Below, piece after piece: positions 1-12,005 of a stretch of DNA of 64,000 nt (position 1 is the first letter of the stretch; each line of letters begins with the position of its first letter). The DNA lies in NCBI RefSeq assembly GCF_958979055.1, contig NC_084888.1:2312001-2376000 (forward strand), read 5' to 3'. Source of the stretch: Alnus glutinosa. Its lineage: Eukaryota > Streptophyta > Magnoliopsida > Fagales > Betulaceae. A program made the translations under genes and the position numbers. Below the pieces are notes generated by a model. It did no database searches. It was not told the DNA's origin and was given only the letters and a program-made list of their open reading frames with translations.

Positions 1-752
1 GCTTAAGGCCATAATTTTAAGAAATCGTTTTCTTATATTCAAAAATTAATTAATTAAATTTTCATTTAGTTATATTGTTATAGACTCAATCTCCCACGCA
101 TAAAAATGAACGGCCAAAACACAAAACCGAGAGATAATACACCCGCACATAGCCTAAGAATATTTAAATAAATTTGGGGGTAAATTGTGGAGTTAACATT
201 CGAACTCAAGACCTTTATTTTGATATGTTAAATCGTCGTTTATAATAAATAATTAATTTAATCATTTAATTAATATTTTAATAAATACCACAAAAAAAGG
301 GCATTCAATTCTTATTCTTTCTGTATGAGATTTTGGTTAAAAATATGCTTGATAATATGCTTCAGTAATTTGACTATTATGTCCTTGTCTCTGTGAAAAT
401 AATGGCAAAACAATTATCTCGATCCCCTCTCTATGGATGCAGCTAGACCGGCCAACGTCCCAACGTCTATGGTCTTTACTTCATTAATCCCAAAAATTAA
501 TGGTGCTAATTAAGTCCACTATATAATAGCCATCACATGTCTTTTTAGGAATAAGATAAGAACTAATTCATTAATTCAATTCATTGTTGAGTCGAAGCAT
601 TTACTTGAGCCTTGAGTCCAGGCTTTGTTCGTTAACACTTTTGCTTTCTTTAAACAAAAACATTAATTTATGTTATACCATAACACTTTTTCATATTAAA
701 TACAAAAAACACTCTCAAAAATACATTAACAGACAAATCAGAGTATTTATGT

Positions 753-819
<67 letters not shown>

Positions 820-896
820 ATGCACATGGTCTTGATATTTTAATATTTTCAATATATATATTTTTTTATTGCTAATGTTTATTAAGAGATTTATTC
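1..896. other. Gene-free AT-rich spacer
   Basis: No open frame here resembles a protein. The stretch is AT-rich non-coding DNA ending in a long TA dinucleotide run. Confidence 0.6.
756..816. repeat. (TA)n microsatellite
   Basis: About 30 uninterrupted TA units. Probably polymorphic in length. Confidence 0.95.
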
Positions 897-913
897 ATAA
901 AAGAGCATGTCCT

Positions 914-1011
914 TTTTTTTTTTTGACATGTCCACGCAAGAGGGAGAATTTGAACTAGCGACCTCTGTTTCATGAGGCGTGGTCTCCAACCGATTGAATT
1001 ACCTCTTGGAG
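914..1011 (-). mobile_element. Short tRNA-related SINE, reversed
   Basis: On the minus strand this ~98-bp unit has an A-box-like stretch (ATCGGTTGGAGACC) and a B-box-like stretch (CTAGTTCAAATTC) and ends in GACATGTC plus an A-run, seen as the T-run at 914-924. It is flanked by a perfect 17-bp target-site duplication, ATAAAAGAGCATGTCCT, at 897-913 and 1012-1028. A second family member lies at 30315-30416 in the other orientation. Confidence 0.8.
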
Positions 1012-1075
1012 ATAAAAGAGCATGTCCTACTCGAATATAGATGTAACCAAGTTTGGGTGTCAACCTGTGTACTAA

Positions 1076-1760
1076 TGCTCCGTTTGTTTCGACGTAAAAT
1101 GGTTTCAAGGAAGTCATTTTTCTGAAAAATATTTTTCGCCGAAAGCATTTTTTGGTGTTTGGCGCGTACAGAAAATCACAAATATTTTTCATATTTTCAT
1201 TCAATCATATTAACCTTTAAAAATTAATTTTTATTCAAAACATATAAATATTAATATAAAAATCATTGATGACGAGATTCGGTCACTGACCGACAAGATT
1301 CTAACCATTTTTACCTAATTCCGGCCTGCCTGCAGGGATTCGGCATCTCTGGCCAAAGCCGGCCGGGAATCGGCCTCTTTGGCCATATCCGGCCAGCCGG
1401 CCGGATTCCGGCTCTCTGGCCAGATCCGGCCAGTCTGACCAGATTGGTCGTCGAAATCTGGGTTGACCGGATTCTGGCGAAAGTGGCCGGATTCTTTCGA
1501 CAGATTCCGGCGATATTAATCGGATGTTGTCGGATTCCGATACCGGCAATATTTCGATGGTGGTCGGCTGCTTGAACGTGAAGGTCGACTGTGTCGTTTA
1601 AAATAAATCGACCGCGTCTGACATCTTCGGAAAACGCATTTTCCGAAATTTACTAAGCATTTTTGGTCAAACAGAAATCATTTTCCAGTTGACTATTATT
1701 TTCGCCCCTGCCAAACACCGAAAAATGCATAAATCATTTTACGCCGAAACAAACGGATCA
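1076..1760. mobile_element. Non-autonomous TIR DNA transposon with GC-rich core
   Basis: The ends are inverted repeats: TGCTCCGTTTGTTTCG on the left and the complement of TGATCCGTTTGTTTCG on the right. The similarity continues inward through the H/CGACGTAAAATG-type stretch. TAA flanks both sides (1073-1075, 1761-1763), which fits a 3-bp PIF/Harbinger-type duplication, although a hAT origin is not excluded. The centre (about 1320-1560) is strikingly GC-rich, with repeated GGCCGGATTC-like units. No transposase is encoded. Confidence 0.7.
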
Positions 1761-1828
1761 TAAATTAAATCCACTTTCATTTGTTATCTCTCTGTATTAA
1801 GTGGATAAATTTTAAAGCATTTCAAACA

Positions 1829-1976
1829 GGGATGTGTTATTTCTACATCACATTACCTTACATAAATCCTACATCAATACACATTGGGTGTGATACCCAT
1901 GTATATGAGACTCACACCTTATGTGTCTTGGTGTATGATTAATGTAGGATAATGTAATGTAGAAAAACCATTTCCC
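1829..1976. mobile_element. MITE, Mutator-like (9-bp TSD)
   Basis: A palindromic 148-bp unit whose ends both read inward as GGGA...TTTCTACAT, flanked by the perfect 9-bp duplication TTTCAAACA (1820-1828 and 1977-1985). Nine-base duplications are the hallmark of the Mutator superfamily. Confidence 0.85.
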
Positions 1977-1985
1977 TTTCAAACA

Positions 1986-2950
1986 ACTCTAATGAATATT
2001 AAAAGAGTAATGCTAAAACTACATTTTTGTCCCATAGTTATCCCAAAATAATGACCTAATAGTCTCAAACAACATTTGAATCAGTCTTTATGAATGACTG
2101 AATACAGCTCCAACTTTCGTGTGTTTTTTTTTTTTGGTCAATACAAGGTCTTAATATACATGGAAAATACTTAGGGTACTATGTATATACAGTTTTTATT
2201 ATAATTTTCTTATAAATTTATTTGACAATCCACTCATGATTCTATGGAAATAGGTATTATATACGTGGATTGCTATATGACCGTTCACATTTTATTGGTT
2301 GACTTGATAAATACCACATAAAGTGTCACCAGGAACGAAACCAAAAGTTTTTATGGGCAAGGGCCAGTGGCAAAAAAAAAAAAATATTAGTAAAGGCCAA
2401 TAGGCTAAATTTTTAATTTTTTAGCTTATATTTTAATTTCTGAGATTTTTTTTTAACCGGCCATGACCCCTCCTCCCTCTGCCCTTGATTGTCACCTCAG
2501 TATGTAAATGTCTTGTAGTAAAAGCTGTAATACCCATATATCTAAGTAAACCTCTTTGAGAAATCCCTTGTGCGATCATAAGTTTGAGAATTCTGAACTT
2601 TGATCAACGGTTTAAGAAACATTACTACAATTAATGTTTTCTCTTATCACTACAATTATCCTCCCCAATCTAGTATTAAATTTTCAACTTTCTCTCAATC
2701 TTTCAATTGGTTGAATGTGTTCTCTCAATTTACCAAAGGGCTTGCAATACTCTCTTTTGATCCTTAAAAACAAAAATGCCCCTCAAATCCAAAAAATAAA
2801 AAAATAAAAAAATAAAATTAATTCTATAACATTTTTTGTCTTCTTAAAATTATTTGTAGGGGTATTTTTGTCTTTTTAAAGACCAATTGAAAGATTGATG
2901 ACAATATAGTTTCAAAGGAAAATTGAAAGTTGAAAATTGAACTTTTCACG
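1986..2950. other. Gene-free spacer with repeat fragments
   Basis: AT-rich DNA with no recognisable reading frame. 2340-2500 holds fragments ending in a GGCCATGACCCC-type stretch that resemble debris of TIR elements. Its 3' end runs into the likely MYB3R promoter. Confidence 0.5.
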
Positions 2951-3023
2951 TTGTCGTTTGGATCCTAATCTTTGTTAGTAGTACAGTAGTACTAGTACTC
3001 CTGTGGCTCTCACTTCCCGCCAA

Positions 3024-3048
3024 CTCTCTCTCTCTCTCTCTCACTCTC
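3024..3048 (+). repeat. (CT)n tract, likely MYB3R 5' leader
   Basis: A run of CT repeats about 430 bp before the inferred MYB3R start codon. CT-rich stretches are common in plant core promoters and 5' leaders. Its role here is inferred from position only. Confidence 0.4.
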
Positions 3049-3475
3049 AGCTAAACCTAATATTTTACGTCAATCATCATCCAACAGATTCAGTCTCTAT
3101 AACTCTCCTCTAAAACCCAAACTCTTTTCTGATCCCCCACACACACTCGTACTTATTTGAGTTATTCTGCTTCAATTCCTTATCTTTTAGCCGTTACAGC
3201 TTTTTTTTAACCCAACAAAAGAAAAAGAAAACGTTTTGATGGAGAAAGAAAAAAGAAACTCCTCTTTTGGAATTCCCTGATCAAAACCATAACGTTTCCG
3301 TTGATTTTGCTTTTCATCTCAGTTGGGTTTATGTAAAGAATGACTCTCCCTTGTGGGTTTATTTTATATTTATTTTAATACTCCTTTGGTTACACGTAGT
3401 GTTCTTAAAATAACGAAAGGAATTAAAGAATGTGATAGTTATGTGAAAAAGGAGGGTGTGGTTTCTAAAAGTCCT

Positions 3476-6400
3476 ATGGTGTCTGGTTGTGATAATGGGG
3501 TTCCCAGGCCAATCTATTTTCAAGGGTTTGTGTTTCTATATCTTTTTTGTATGATGCTGCTAATCGTTTGTATATATATATTTTTTTTGTTAATTTGAAG
3601 ATAAAAACTTGGCTAGAACCCCTTTTGAGTCTGTTTGGATGCTTAGAAAACTGACTCAAGAAAAAGAAAAATAGATGTTATTATGTGTTTTTATTATCCA
3701 AGTAGCGTGGAATTCTACTCAACAAAAGAATGTAGCTGCATTAGGCTCAATTGAGTGAAGGGAGCAACCAAAGATAGCTGTGTCTTGTTCTATTATCGCT
3801 ATCTTCCTATGGAGTATGAGAAGCAGATAACCAAGAATCCTGAATTGTATATTCCTATCTTTTTTGCATTTTGATTTGTGAATATGAATTGTTGTTTTAC
3901 CCTGTTTTCTGCAAGTGTAGTAATGATAGCCCTGATGGTATTTTTAGGCGGATAACGGGTGCAACAAGGCGATCAACAAAGGGGGGATGGACAGAGGAGG
4001 AGGTCAATAATAGCTAGAGATTTTTGTATTCTTTATAGCGTCTTATTGCATAAGTTAATTGCACAGATTAAACGTTCTTTTGTCAGCTGCATGCATACAT
4101 TCTGATGTATTGATGTGCAAGCCATGTATCTTTAGCTGCTTCTTTTGGATAAAAACTTGCATTCTGACTATCAAATGTTCATCATCAAGCACCTAATTTG
4201 TTTTGTGTCCCCTGTTTCTTGTTAACAGGATAGAATATTAACCTTTGCTGTCCAAAAGTTCAATGGTAAAAACTGGAAAAAGATTGGTGTGTATCATCCC
4301 TTCCTGATAGTATTTTTCTTGTTAAAAGCTTTGGCTTTAATTGAATCAAAGACATATGAAACCAGAGAAAGAAAGAAAGAAAGAAAGATCCATGTTTTTT
4401 TTTTCCTCCTCTTTAATAGAACTAATCAGAAAGCAAAAATGTTGATTCAATATGTATCCTTTGCAGCTGAATGTGTTACTGATAGAACTGATGTTCAATG
4501 TCTGCATCGCTGGCAGAAGGTTCTCAATCCCAATCTTGTTAAAGGGCCATGGAGCAAGGAGGTGCAAATAACATACCAGTGGCTGCATGTGTCTTTCAAC
4601 AAGGACCTCCATTTAAAAGTTCATTGTCTATGATTCTGATTTAGTTCTTATTTAAATCTTCCAGGAAGATGATCTCATCGTTGAGCTCGTTGCAAAGCTG
4701 GGGAACAAGAAATGGTCTGAAATTTCAAAATCCTTGCCAGGCCGGATAGGCAAGCAATGTAGAGAAAGGTAAGTGCACTCTGGTCAGTAACTACAATTTA
4801 TCCGTTTTCTTTTTTAATTGCTTTTACCTATTCATTTGCTTAATTATTAGCATAGATGAAATATGTAATATCAAATATGCTTGCACACATACGTATGTAC
4901 ACACATAAAAGGCTACAAAAAACACAAATGCAGGGACAATTCCACCCCAAAAAATTGGAGAAAAGAAAGCAATTTTTTTTATAGTTTTTTCTTTTTCTTC
5001 ATATTTTAATGGTCCTGTTAGAATATAGATTGTTTCTGTTTTGGGTTTATATTTTCCATATATGTGTAATTTTAATCAAATCCTAGTGATTTGATTACCT
5101 TATTTGAATTGCTTTCAAGGTTTCACTTACCATATTTCTCCTATAAATAGAGGTCATTTGTATTGTAAAGAGATTATAAAAAATCGAGTAATTCTAAACG
5201 TCATACCCATGTCCCTCTTGTGTCCCTCTTGTGTCCCTCTAAAAATGATGTGCCTTTTAAAATCACCATGTGATCAAAATTCAATTTTGATCAATCACAA
5301 GCTCAATGGTGATTTTAAAAGCCACCTCATTTTTAGAGGGACACAAGAGGGACATAGGTATGACATGTAGCATTACTCTAAAAAATCAGACGTAGGTGTT
5401 TAATATCGAACCACTCCAAAATTTTATGGACAGAAATTTCCTACAAACCGGTTTGTAGGAAATTTCATACAACTTACATATAAGATTAACATATATCATT
5501 TAAACACGTGAGAATCACATTTTTTTTTTTTTTTTTATTAATGCTATTAAAAAATCATGTGAGAAGCACATGCTATTAAAATAACATGTACTTCTCACAT
5601 GCTAATGGACACATATCAATTATATGTGGGTTGTATGAAATTTCCTACAAACCTGATTTATATCCAAATTTTATTGTCTTATTTTTCTTTTTACTTCCAC
5701 TATTTTCTTCATTTATATTTTATTTTTAAATCTTCACAGGTCCTCCCACTCAAAAAAATAAAACAAAATTCCCAGTCCAGCACAGCCCACCTAGACTAAA
5801 TTCTTGCCTTTGACCCTGTGCATATGCAGTAGATAACTGCTTTAGCTTCATCTTTGATTATTTTATATTGATCAGAGGAAGCCTCTTTATATTTTCCTTT
5901 CCTTTGAAATGAATAAATCTAAATCTAGGTACTGTTTTTTTTTTTTTTTTTTTCCTCCTTTTATTTTTTCAGGTGGCACAACCATTTAAACCCAGATATA
6001 AAAAAGACTGCATGGACCAAAGAAGAGGAGTTGACTCTCATTACGTCCCATCAAATATATGGGAACAAGTGGGCTGAGATAGCAAAGTTCCTGCATGGAA
6101 GGTATCACCACAAAACTTTTACTTAAGTTTAGAATATATCAAAAATATATTTCACTGGATAATATATTTAACCCGTAAATAGAAAATATTTCAATATCAA
6201 CCAAATATAGAATATATTTTTCATATATTCTAACACTTAAAAAGTGTATAACTGAACTATTATATGAGCAGATGGCAATTGATTACATGTTTCCTCTCTT
6301 TCTCCCTAAAAATGAGATTTTATAGAGCTGGTGTAATCAAATTGAAAAAAAGGGGTCCTGTTGAAAAGGCTACATTATACTTGGGATATTATGCCCTTTG

Positions 6401-7631
6401 AAATCAGTTGAATTTCATACATTGATAAAGAGCAATTTATTTTTTCAAGCTGGATATGAGAACTTCTTATGATACGTTATCTGATATGAACAGGACTGAA
6501 AATTCTATAAAAAATCACTGGAACTGCTCAGTGAGGAAGAAAGTAGAGCTTTTTCGTTTAGCGCGTGGTTCTGATCCCTACAATCATAAAACAAAAGCCG
6601 AAAGTAGAGAGTCTAAGGAGGTTAAACAAAGTCTTGATCAGAAAGTGAACTTGGAGGGAAGTGAATACACTTGTTCACTGGATTTGGTTCTTGGAACTGC
6701 TGATGGAAAGGAGAGCAATTTGCTACCTTCAAACAAAGAGAATTACAGGTCTCCAAAAAGAGGGGCAAATTATCTAACAAAAACACCACCAAGAACAATT
6801 TTTGATGATGACAATGCCACTTCTTGTGGTCTGGGTGTTGGACAATGCCAAGAAAGTGCTAATAAGGGTGACACATTGAGAGAATCACATCATACAGCTA
6901 TCCGGTCCAATGAGTTATGTAATACTCCATCCATTCATCAAGTAAATCAATTTTTAGATGAAAAAACTCATGAGCCTGATGAATTTATCAATCCGATGCC
7001 TTTCGGAGCACTTTCCGGACCCTTGCAACTCTGTTTCAGTATACCTGCAGATGTTCATAGTTGCAAGAGAATAACTCATAATTTTCTTCATGAGCCGGCT
7101 CCTCCTGTCACTGCTAAGAGATTGCCTGAATCTTCTTATGGGCCACAAGGTAATGTATGTTCTTCAGACAACTCTGGAAATGGGAATTCAAAATTAAGTG
7201 GCCAATCCAAGAATCCTCTTTTAGAGGATGCGACTCATGGTTGGCTGTGCTACAAACCACTCCTCCAGAAGGATTTTAACATTCTTTTGGAAACTGGTAG
7301 ATTCCCAAGTACAGATAGCTATATCAGAACAGCATCAAGTCCAGTTTCTTTTCGTACACCACCAAGCCACAATAAAGGACTAACTGTTGATTGTAGCAGT
7401 CCAGAATCCATATTGAGGAGAGCTGCAAGGGGTTATAAAAATACACCATCTATCATAAGAAAACGAAGCCTTCAATGTTCCAGGAAAATTGACAATGCAA
7501 ATAATCACAATGATGCAGTTCTGACAAATGAGAAGCAACTTTTCCTGCCTCCTTCAAAGTCCCAGAAGCTCGAAACTTCTGCTTCTGTAAAATGTGTAGA
7601 AAAACGCCTGGAGGCTGGAACATGCATTTAA
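3476..7631 (+). CDS. Three-repeat MYB transcription factor (MYB3R family)
   Basis: MYB3R proteins bind mitosis-specific activator elements and control G2/M genes in plant nuclei. Inferred exons are 3476-3525, 3921-4002, 4229-4286, 4467-4561, 4665-4768, 5973-6101 and 6494-7631, all with GT-AG junctions in phase, giving about 551 residues. Three tandem MYB repeats occupy roughly residues 30-180. R1 begins STKGGWTEEE and ends TDVQCLHRWQKVLNP; R2 runs from KGPWSKEEDD to GKQCRERWHNHLNP; R3 runs from KTAWTKEEE to SIKNHWNCSV. The spaced tryptophans and the R2/R3 recognition helices are conserved. The 380-residue tail is one exon and of low complexity, as is usual in the family. The first exon is the weak point: it was picked because its donor phase fits and it has an ATG, so the N-terminal ~17 residues are tentative. 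The 1.2-kb intron before R3 holds two MITEs. Confidence 0.88.
5186..5378. mobile_element. MITE, Mutator-like (9-bp TSD), in MYB3R intron
   Basis: A 193-bp palindrome with termini GAGTAATTCTA and its near complement, flanked by TAAAAAATC at 5177-5185 and 5379-5387. Related copies lie at 17754-17925 and about 46571-46741, sharing a central GATTTTAAAAG inverted arm. Confidence 0.88.
5428..5662. mobile_element. MITE-like inverted repeat in MYB3R intron
   Basis: Inverted arms carry AAATTTCCTACAAACC and AGGAAATTTCATAC motifs, with inner arms reading CATGTGAGAAGCACATG. Relatives occur at about 46260-46570 and in fragments at 40245-40310 and 41980-42060. No target-site duplication was resolved. Confidence 0.6.
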
Positions 7632-7670
7632 TTCTGAGTAGGATTCTGCCAACATGCAATTGCGGTTAAG

Positions 7671-7751
7671 ATGGTTCAGTGGAATGTTCAAGAGCCTGAT
7701 AAACAGCATCTGTCAAGGATTCAAGCTGCTCGATTAGGAGATAGTTTATAA
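7671..7751 (+). other. 26-codon open frame just 3' of the MYB3R stop
   Basis: An ATG-initiated frame, starting MVQWNVQEPD and ending IQAARLGDSL, lies 40 bp downstream of the inferred stop. It could be an alternative C-terminus reached by splicing, or plain 3'UTR. No clear splice pair was proven. Confidence 0.3.
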
Positions 7752-7759
7752 CTTGTTGA

Positions 7760-8340
7760 TATAAATTTGGTGAGTGACTTTCCCAGTCTTTTGTTGATAT
7801 AAATTTCTGTTTCTTCAAAACTAATTATCAATTAGCTTTGATTTTAAACACCATAGCAGAAAACAATGAGGAGATTATGATAGATATGAAGCAGGCCTGC
7901 TGACCAGATAGGATTTGTTGTCTTTGCTCCCCATATTTCTTCTACTTTTTTCATTTTCTAATACTCTCTCTTTTTCCTTTTTTGGCTCTTTCTTGCAGAT
8001 TAATTATTTTTATTTTCGTGTTCAATTTTGATACACCTCTAAACAGGCCTGGACTGAGGGGATAGGATTTGGGCAGCCAACTCAATAAAGGCACAAATAT
8101 CACTTCCACAATGGCTGAGCAACAGTAATATCCTATACTGGTGGTCTGTTCTGAAAATTTCAGCATGAATTGTCTGATTGAGTTGTATGCTGGATACAAA
8201 TATTACAATTTCAGTAGTGGACAATGGACATATGCCCATTGAATTATGTTTTATGCAAAGGAATAAAAAATAAGACCAATGGTAATCTAATAAAAAATAT
8301 TTTCATTTTGTACTAACCAATTGACGCCACGTGGCTTTCA
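7760..8340. other. 3' flank of MYB3R, gene-free
   Basis: Contains the likely 3'UTR and terminator of the MYB3R gene followed by non-coding DNA. I see no further gene. Confidence 0.5.
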
Positions 8341-8347
8341 TTTTAAC

Positions 8348-8823
8348 ATGTCACTTGCTAATTGTACACATCACATTACACACTTACTTTAAATTATAAA
8401 TATGCACAAAATTATAAAAAAGAAAAAGAAAAAGAAAGTGACCTACCATTCTTAATGGTGTAAGGGACTGCTCACTGGATAAGGAGCGGCAACCCCTCTC
8501 TTCCTAGGTGTGGGGGTGGCCACCCCTCTTTATAAGGGGCAAACGCATCTTTTCAACCTTATGCTTTAATGAGGAGCCTCTCCTCACCAATCAAGGGCGG
8601 CCACTCTTTTATCAGGGGCAGTTCCGCTCAACAATTAGGGGTAACGATCCCTTTGTGAGGTGTTCTCACCTCGATTCCCTTAGTTAGTTAGGAGTGGTTG
8701 GCCATTTCTCTTCTTTTTGTTATTTTGTTTTGTTTTTAATTTTTATTTAAAAGTATATTTATAATTTAAAATAAATATATCATGTAATATGTACTGTGTC
8801 CATTAGCATATAGTGTGTCAATC
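8348..8823. mobile_element. TIR element with GC-rich core
   Basis: The outer arms are imperfect inverted repeats sharing a GCTAATTGTACACA-type stretch and TTTAAATTATAAATAT. The core (about 8460-8670) is rich in GGGGTGGCCACCCC-like units. No coding capacity is seen. The ends are approximate and no duplication was resolved. Confidence 0.55.
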
Positions 8824-8889
8824 GAGAAATACAGGGCATTAATTGATTCGTCTACCTGAAACTAATGTCACATGACATCAATTAATTAA

Positions 8890-9064
8890 GAGTAATTATT
8901 CAATGCCACCCAAAGATACAACTTTTTACCACCTTGCCTATGTGGCAAGATGGTCAAGGTGGTCCCCCACTACTTTTTAAGTTTTTTTTTATTTTTTAAA
9001 AATAAATTAAAGTGAGGCAAGGTGGTGAAAAGTTGTATATTTAGGTGATAGTGAATCATTACTC
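8890..9064. mobile_element. MITE, Mutator-like (9-bp TSD)
   Basis: A 175-bp palindrome, GAGTAATTATTCA at one end and TGAATCATTACTC at the other, flanked by ATTAATTAA (8881-8889, 9065-9073). It is the same family as the nested copy at 44599-44782 and the truncated copy near 45441-45597. Confidence 0.9.
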
Positions 9065-9397
9065 ATTAATTAATTGAATGGGATATTGGCGGAGGATTCT
9101 ATTTAAAACTATAAAACATTTAAACAACTAATGGTCAAAAGTAAAAACTTAGCATTAAATTGAAATCCTCTAAACATCTAGTTACTAAATTCCTTTTTTT
9201 TTTTTTTTTAATAAAATAAAAATAAAAAAGGGAGTGAGAAATATATGAGAACATATAAATAAGAGTAATGATATATATTACTCTATTATTTCACTGTTAT
9301 CGTATTACGTTGATGTGTCATTGTCATTCCACCTTTATATTTTTTATTGTCAAAAAAAAAAAAAATCCAATAATGTACTGGCAAATAGTGTGGAGAT

Positions 9398-9719
9398 TTG
9401 GCTTTTAAGTGTTGTAAAAAAACTGACATAATTCGCAAAACGCTAGACATGTTCCCCCCTGATTCTTCTTGGTCAGCTCGGAAAGTCAATAGAAGTGCAA
9501 ACTTCGGTGCACATTATGTGGCACAATGGGCCGCAGCTCGATTTTCGTCAAGCAGCATTCCCACCATTCCCTCATCAACTTCTTCCACTACTACTCAGTT
9601 TGTCAGTATTGCGCATGGTCCAGATCTGAATAACTCTGTTGTTTAGGAATTATTTTCGTATGTTCTTTCCTTTGCTTGTACTTTTCAGTCGCATCTATAT
9701 AAAAAAAAAAAAAAAAAAA
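9398..9719 (+). mobile_element. LINE 3' end (RNase H-like fragment plus poly-A)
   Basis: An open frame to 9646 encodes RKVNRSANFGAHYVAQWAA, which matches the C-terminal RNase H-like segment typical of plant non-LTR reverse-transcriptase proteins (pattern RxxNxxAHxxAxWA). The stop is followed by ~55 bp of 3'UTR and a 19-A tail at 9701-9719. Everything upstream of this domain is missing, so this is a 5'-truncated LINE. I could not resolve a target-site duplication. Confidence 0.7.
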
Positions 9720-10036
9720 GTTGTAGTTTTTTCAAGGCCCGATTTAATTCCAAATTTTTTTATAAAAAATAAGGAAGATAAAATTAAATTTGTATAGTTG
9801 AAAAAACTATCATCGTGTAATTTTTTTACATCTCCTAAGTAGAAATATTTGATTTTATTATTCTGCTCATTTTTAAGAGTCGTGTAAATTTGCTATTGAA
9901 TATGTAAAATTATACGTGACTTAATTATAAATTTATAAAAAATAAAATATGCGAAAAAAAATGTACAAGACATCTCATCCGTTAATATATCGGATTTGAC
10001 GCAGAGAGCTTCTGCTAGGCCATTAAGAAAAACAAA

Positions 10037-11054
10037 ATGTCGCAAGAAGAAAAGGGACAGGCAATGGCAAAACCCTCCATAACAAATCATCATCTCCCAG
10101 AATCATTCTGTGGCTCAATGAAAATCTCCAAGGATGTTCCTTCTCAATCTGTGATTGCGATCAAAGATATGTTTGGAGACGTAGAAATCTCGGGTCCCGT
10201 CCCAGAAAATTGCAACACAAAGGAGTTCTACTCCGACCTGATCCGCGGCCACCTCAAGCCCCAACGAGTCGTTCGTGGCCGAGTCACCTGTCTCCTCACG
10301 GTCACACCCGCTATCACTGTAACAATTTCTAATCTTACTTCTTTTCCCTTGCAAACCCACAGCCTGGCCTTGGCCGTGGGTCACGGCTTGTGTTCTAAAT
10401 TATTTATTTATTTTTCAAAAATAAGAGTAATTTGGAAATTCTGACATTTTTGAAGTCTTAACAGAAGGTCACATTTGGGAAAAGTAAAGTTTTCCTTTCG
10501 CATATAACCTTGACAAATCCCAAATCAGTGAATTCTGGATATCGGAGCTCAGTTAATTTACTGGGTGAAATTTATGTTTTCCTCCGTTTTCTGGGCAACC
10601 AAATTTTTGCCATTGGTGGGTTTGCAGAATGTCTATCGAACAGTACATGGAGGGGCTATTGCGGCTATTGCTGAGATGATGTCAATTGCTTCTGCTCGAA
10701 CCGTGGTGGCCGAGGATAAGGAACTCTTTCTTGGGGAACTCAGCATGTCATATCTCTCCGGTGCTCGAAATAACGTGAGTTTTTTTTTTTTCCCCCTTTT
10801 TTTTTATACCAAATTTCTTGTAGAAATTGTAGAAGCCGAAAACAGATTCGTTGATGAATACGCCAATAAGCCCCAGAAGTGAAATGGGAGTGTTGTTTAT
10901 GCACGTACAGGAGGAGGTGATTGTTGATGGGTCCGTCGTGAGGAGCGGAAGAAATTTGAGTGTAGTTGCAGTAGAGTTCAAACTGGAGAAAACTGGGCAG
11001 TTGATCTACACTGCTCGGGCCACCTTCTATCACATGCCGGTTGCCAAGTTGTGA
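10037..11054 (+). CDS. Small hot-dog acyl-CoA thioesterase, copy A (ACOT13/PaaI type)
   Basis: Likely hydrolyses acyl-CoA thioesters; the hot-dog (4HBT) fold acts as a dimer or tetramer. Exons are 10037-10318, 10628-10774 and 10911-11054, all phase 0, giving 190 residues. The core reads N95-VYRTV-HGG(101-103)-AIAAIAE110. Asn and HGG shape the oxyanion site, and E110 sits where PaaI/EntH-like enzymes place the catalytic acid. The last three residues are AKL, a plant-permitted PTS1, so a peroxisomal site is likely; plant small thioesterases with PTS1 signals are known. Compared with copies B and C it has 10 extra N-terminal residues before the shared MAKPS, and its introns are short and free of insertions. 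It appears intact. The substrate is unknown. Confidence 0.87.
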
Positions 11055-11904
11055 AGCCTTTGTGGTTCAATATCTTTGAGGCTTATGCATCTTAATTCTT
11101 AACGTTGTATGGAAAATTGTTAACTAAATGTTTTAAGTTTATTATTGAGAAATAGTAAATAAAATATATGTCAATTTGGACCGGAGCCAGAAAATTATTA
11201 TCGAAGCGGCCGAACTAAAAATATTATAAACACAAAGAAGTGTGCTAATTTAAGTATTAGAGTATCTCCGGTCAAGACCGCAGATCCTTTGACGCTTCTA
11301 TTATTTTGTAAGTTGTGCATCATCGGCCAAGCCGTACCAAAAATTGATCTAACAAAATTAATTCTTTATTTTGTTTCAAAACTTTTATGTTAACAATTTT
11401 CATAGTTTAAAATGCGCTTTCAGTAATTGTTATAAATACTAAAGTAGATCCACCCGCTAGGCTCTTGTGCTCAACATGAACATCAAGAGTGCAACATTAT
11501 ACCTAAACAATTAGGTAATCACACAATAATTTAATAACAGGTTAATAATTGAGCATATTTTTATGTTAAAGCATATTTATTGAACCGAATCAAATTTATT
11601 CAATCGGGTTTGAGCATGTTTGAGATTCAATTATAAGCTGAAGTTCGATTGGGTTTGAGAGTGTGATTTCACTTGTCAAAAAATTATGATTTTAAACTAA
11701 ATTGTAAAAAGTATATTATTTGAAACTGAGTTATTAAAAATTTACGAATTGAAAACATATATATATAAAATTGTGATTTCAAATCAAAAGTAAGGATATA
11801 TATTTTAAAAAATTAATTATTTTAAAAGCAAAATTATAATTTTAAAGTTCAAACCATTTAACTCCATTTTTTTTTAAAAAATATTACATCAAATAACGCA
11901 TTTT
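11055..11904. other. Spacer between thioesterases A and B
   Basis: AT-rich DNA. 11580-11880 has alternating AAATTGT/TTTAAAATTAT stretches resembling a decayed member of the AAATCGCA-rich Tourist-like MITE family (57027-57341). No gene seen. Confidence 0.45.
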
Positions 11905-12005
11905 AAAATCACTATGAAAGGAGCAATGAAGACCACTGAGTCACTGACATTATCGGGTTGACCGCCTTAGGAAAGGAAAGGAAAAAAGAAGCAGACAAAG
12001 AGACA

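Noticed and set aside
1301-1549. 82-residue Arg/Gly/Pro-rich frame
   Set aside because: Lies wholly in the GC-rich core of the TIR element at 1076-1760.
5104-5370. 88-residue frame in the MYB3R intron
   Set aside because: It spans the palindromic MITE at 5186-5378.
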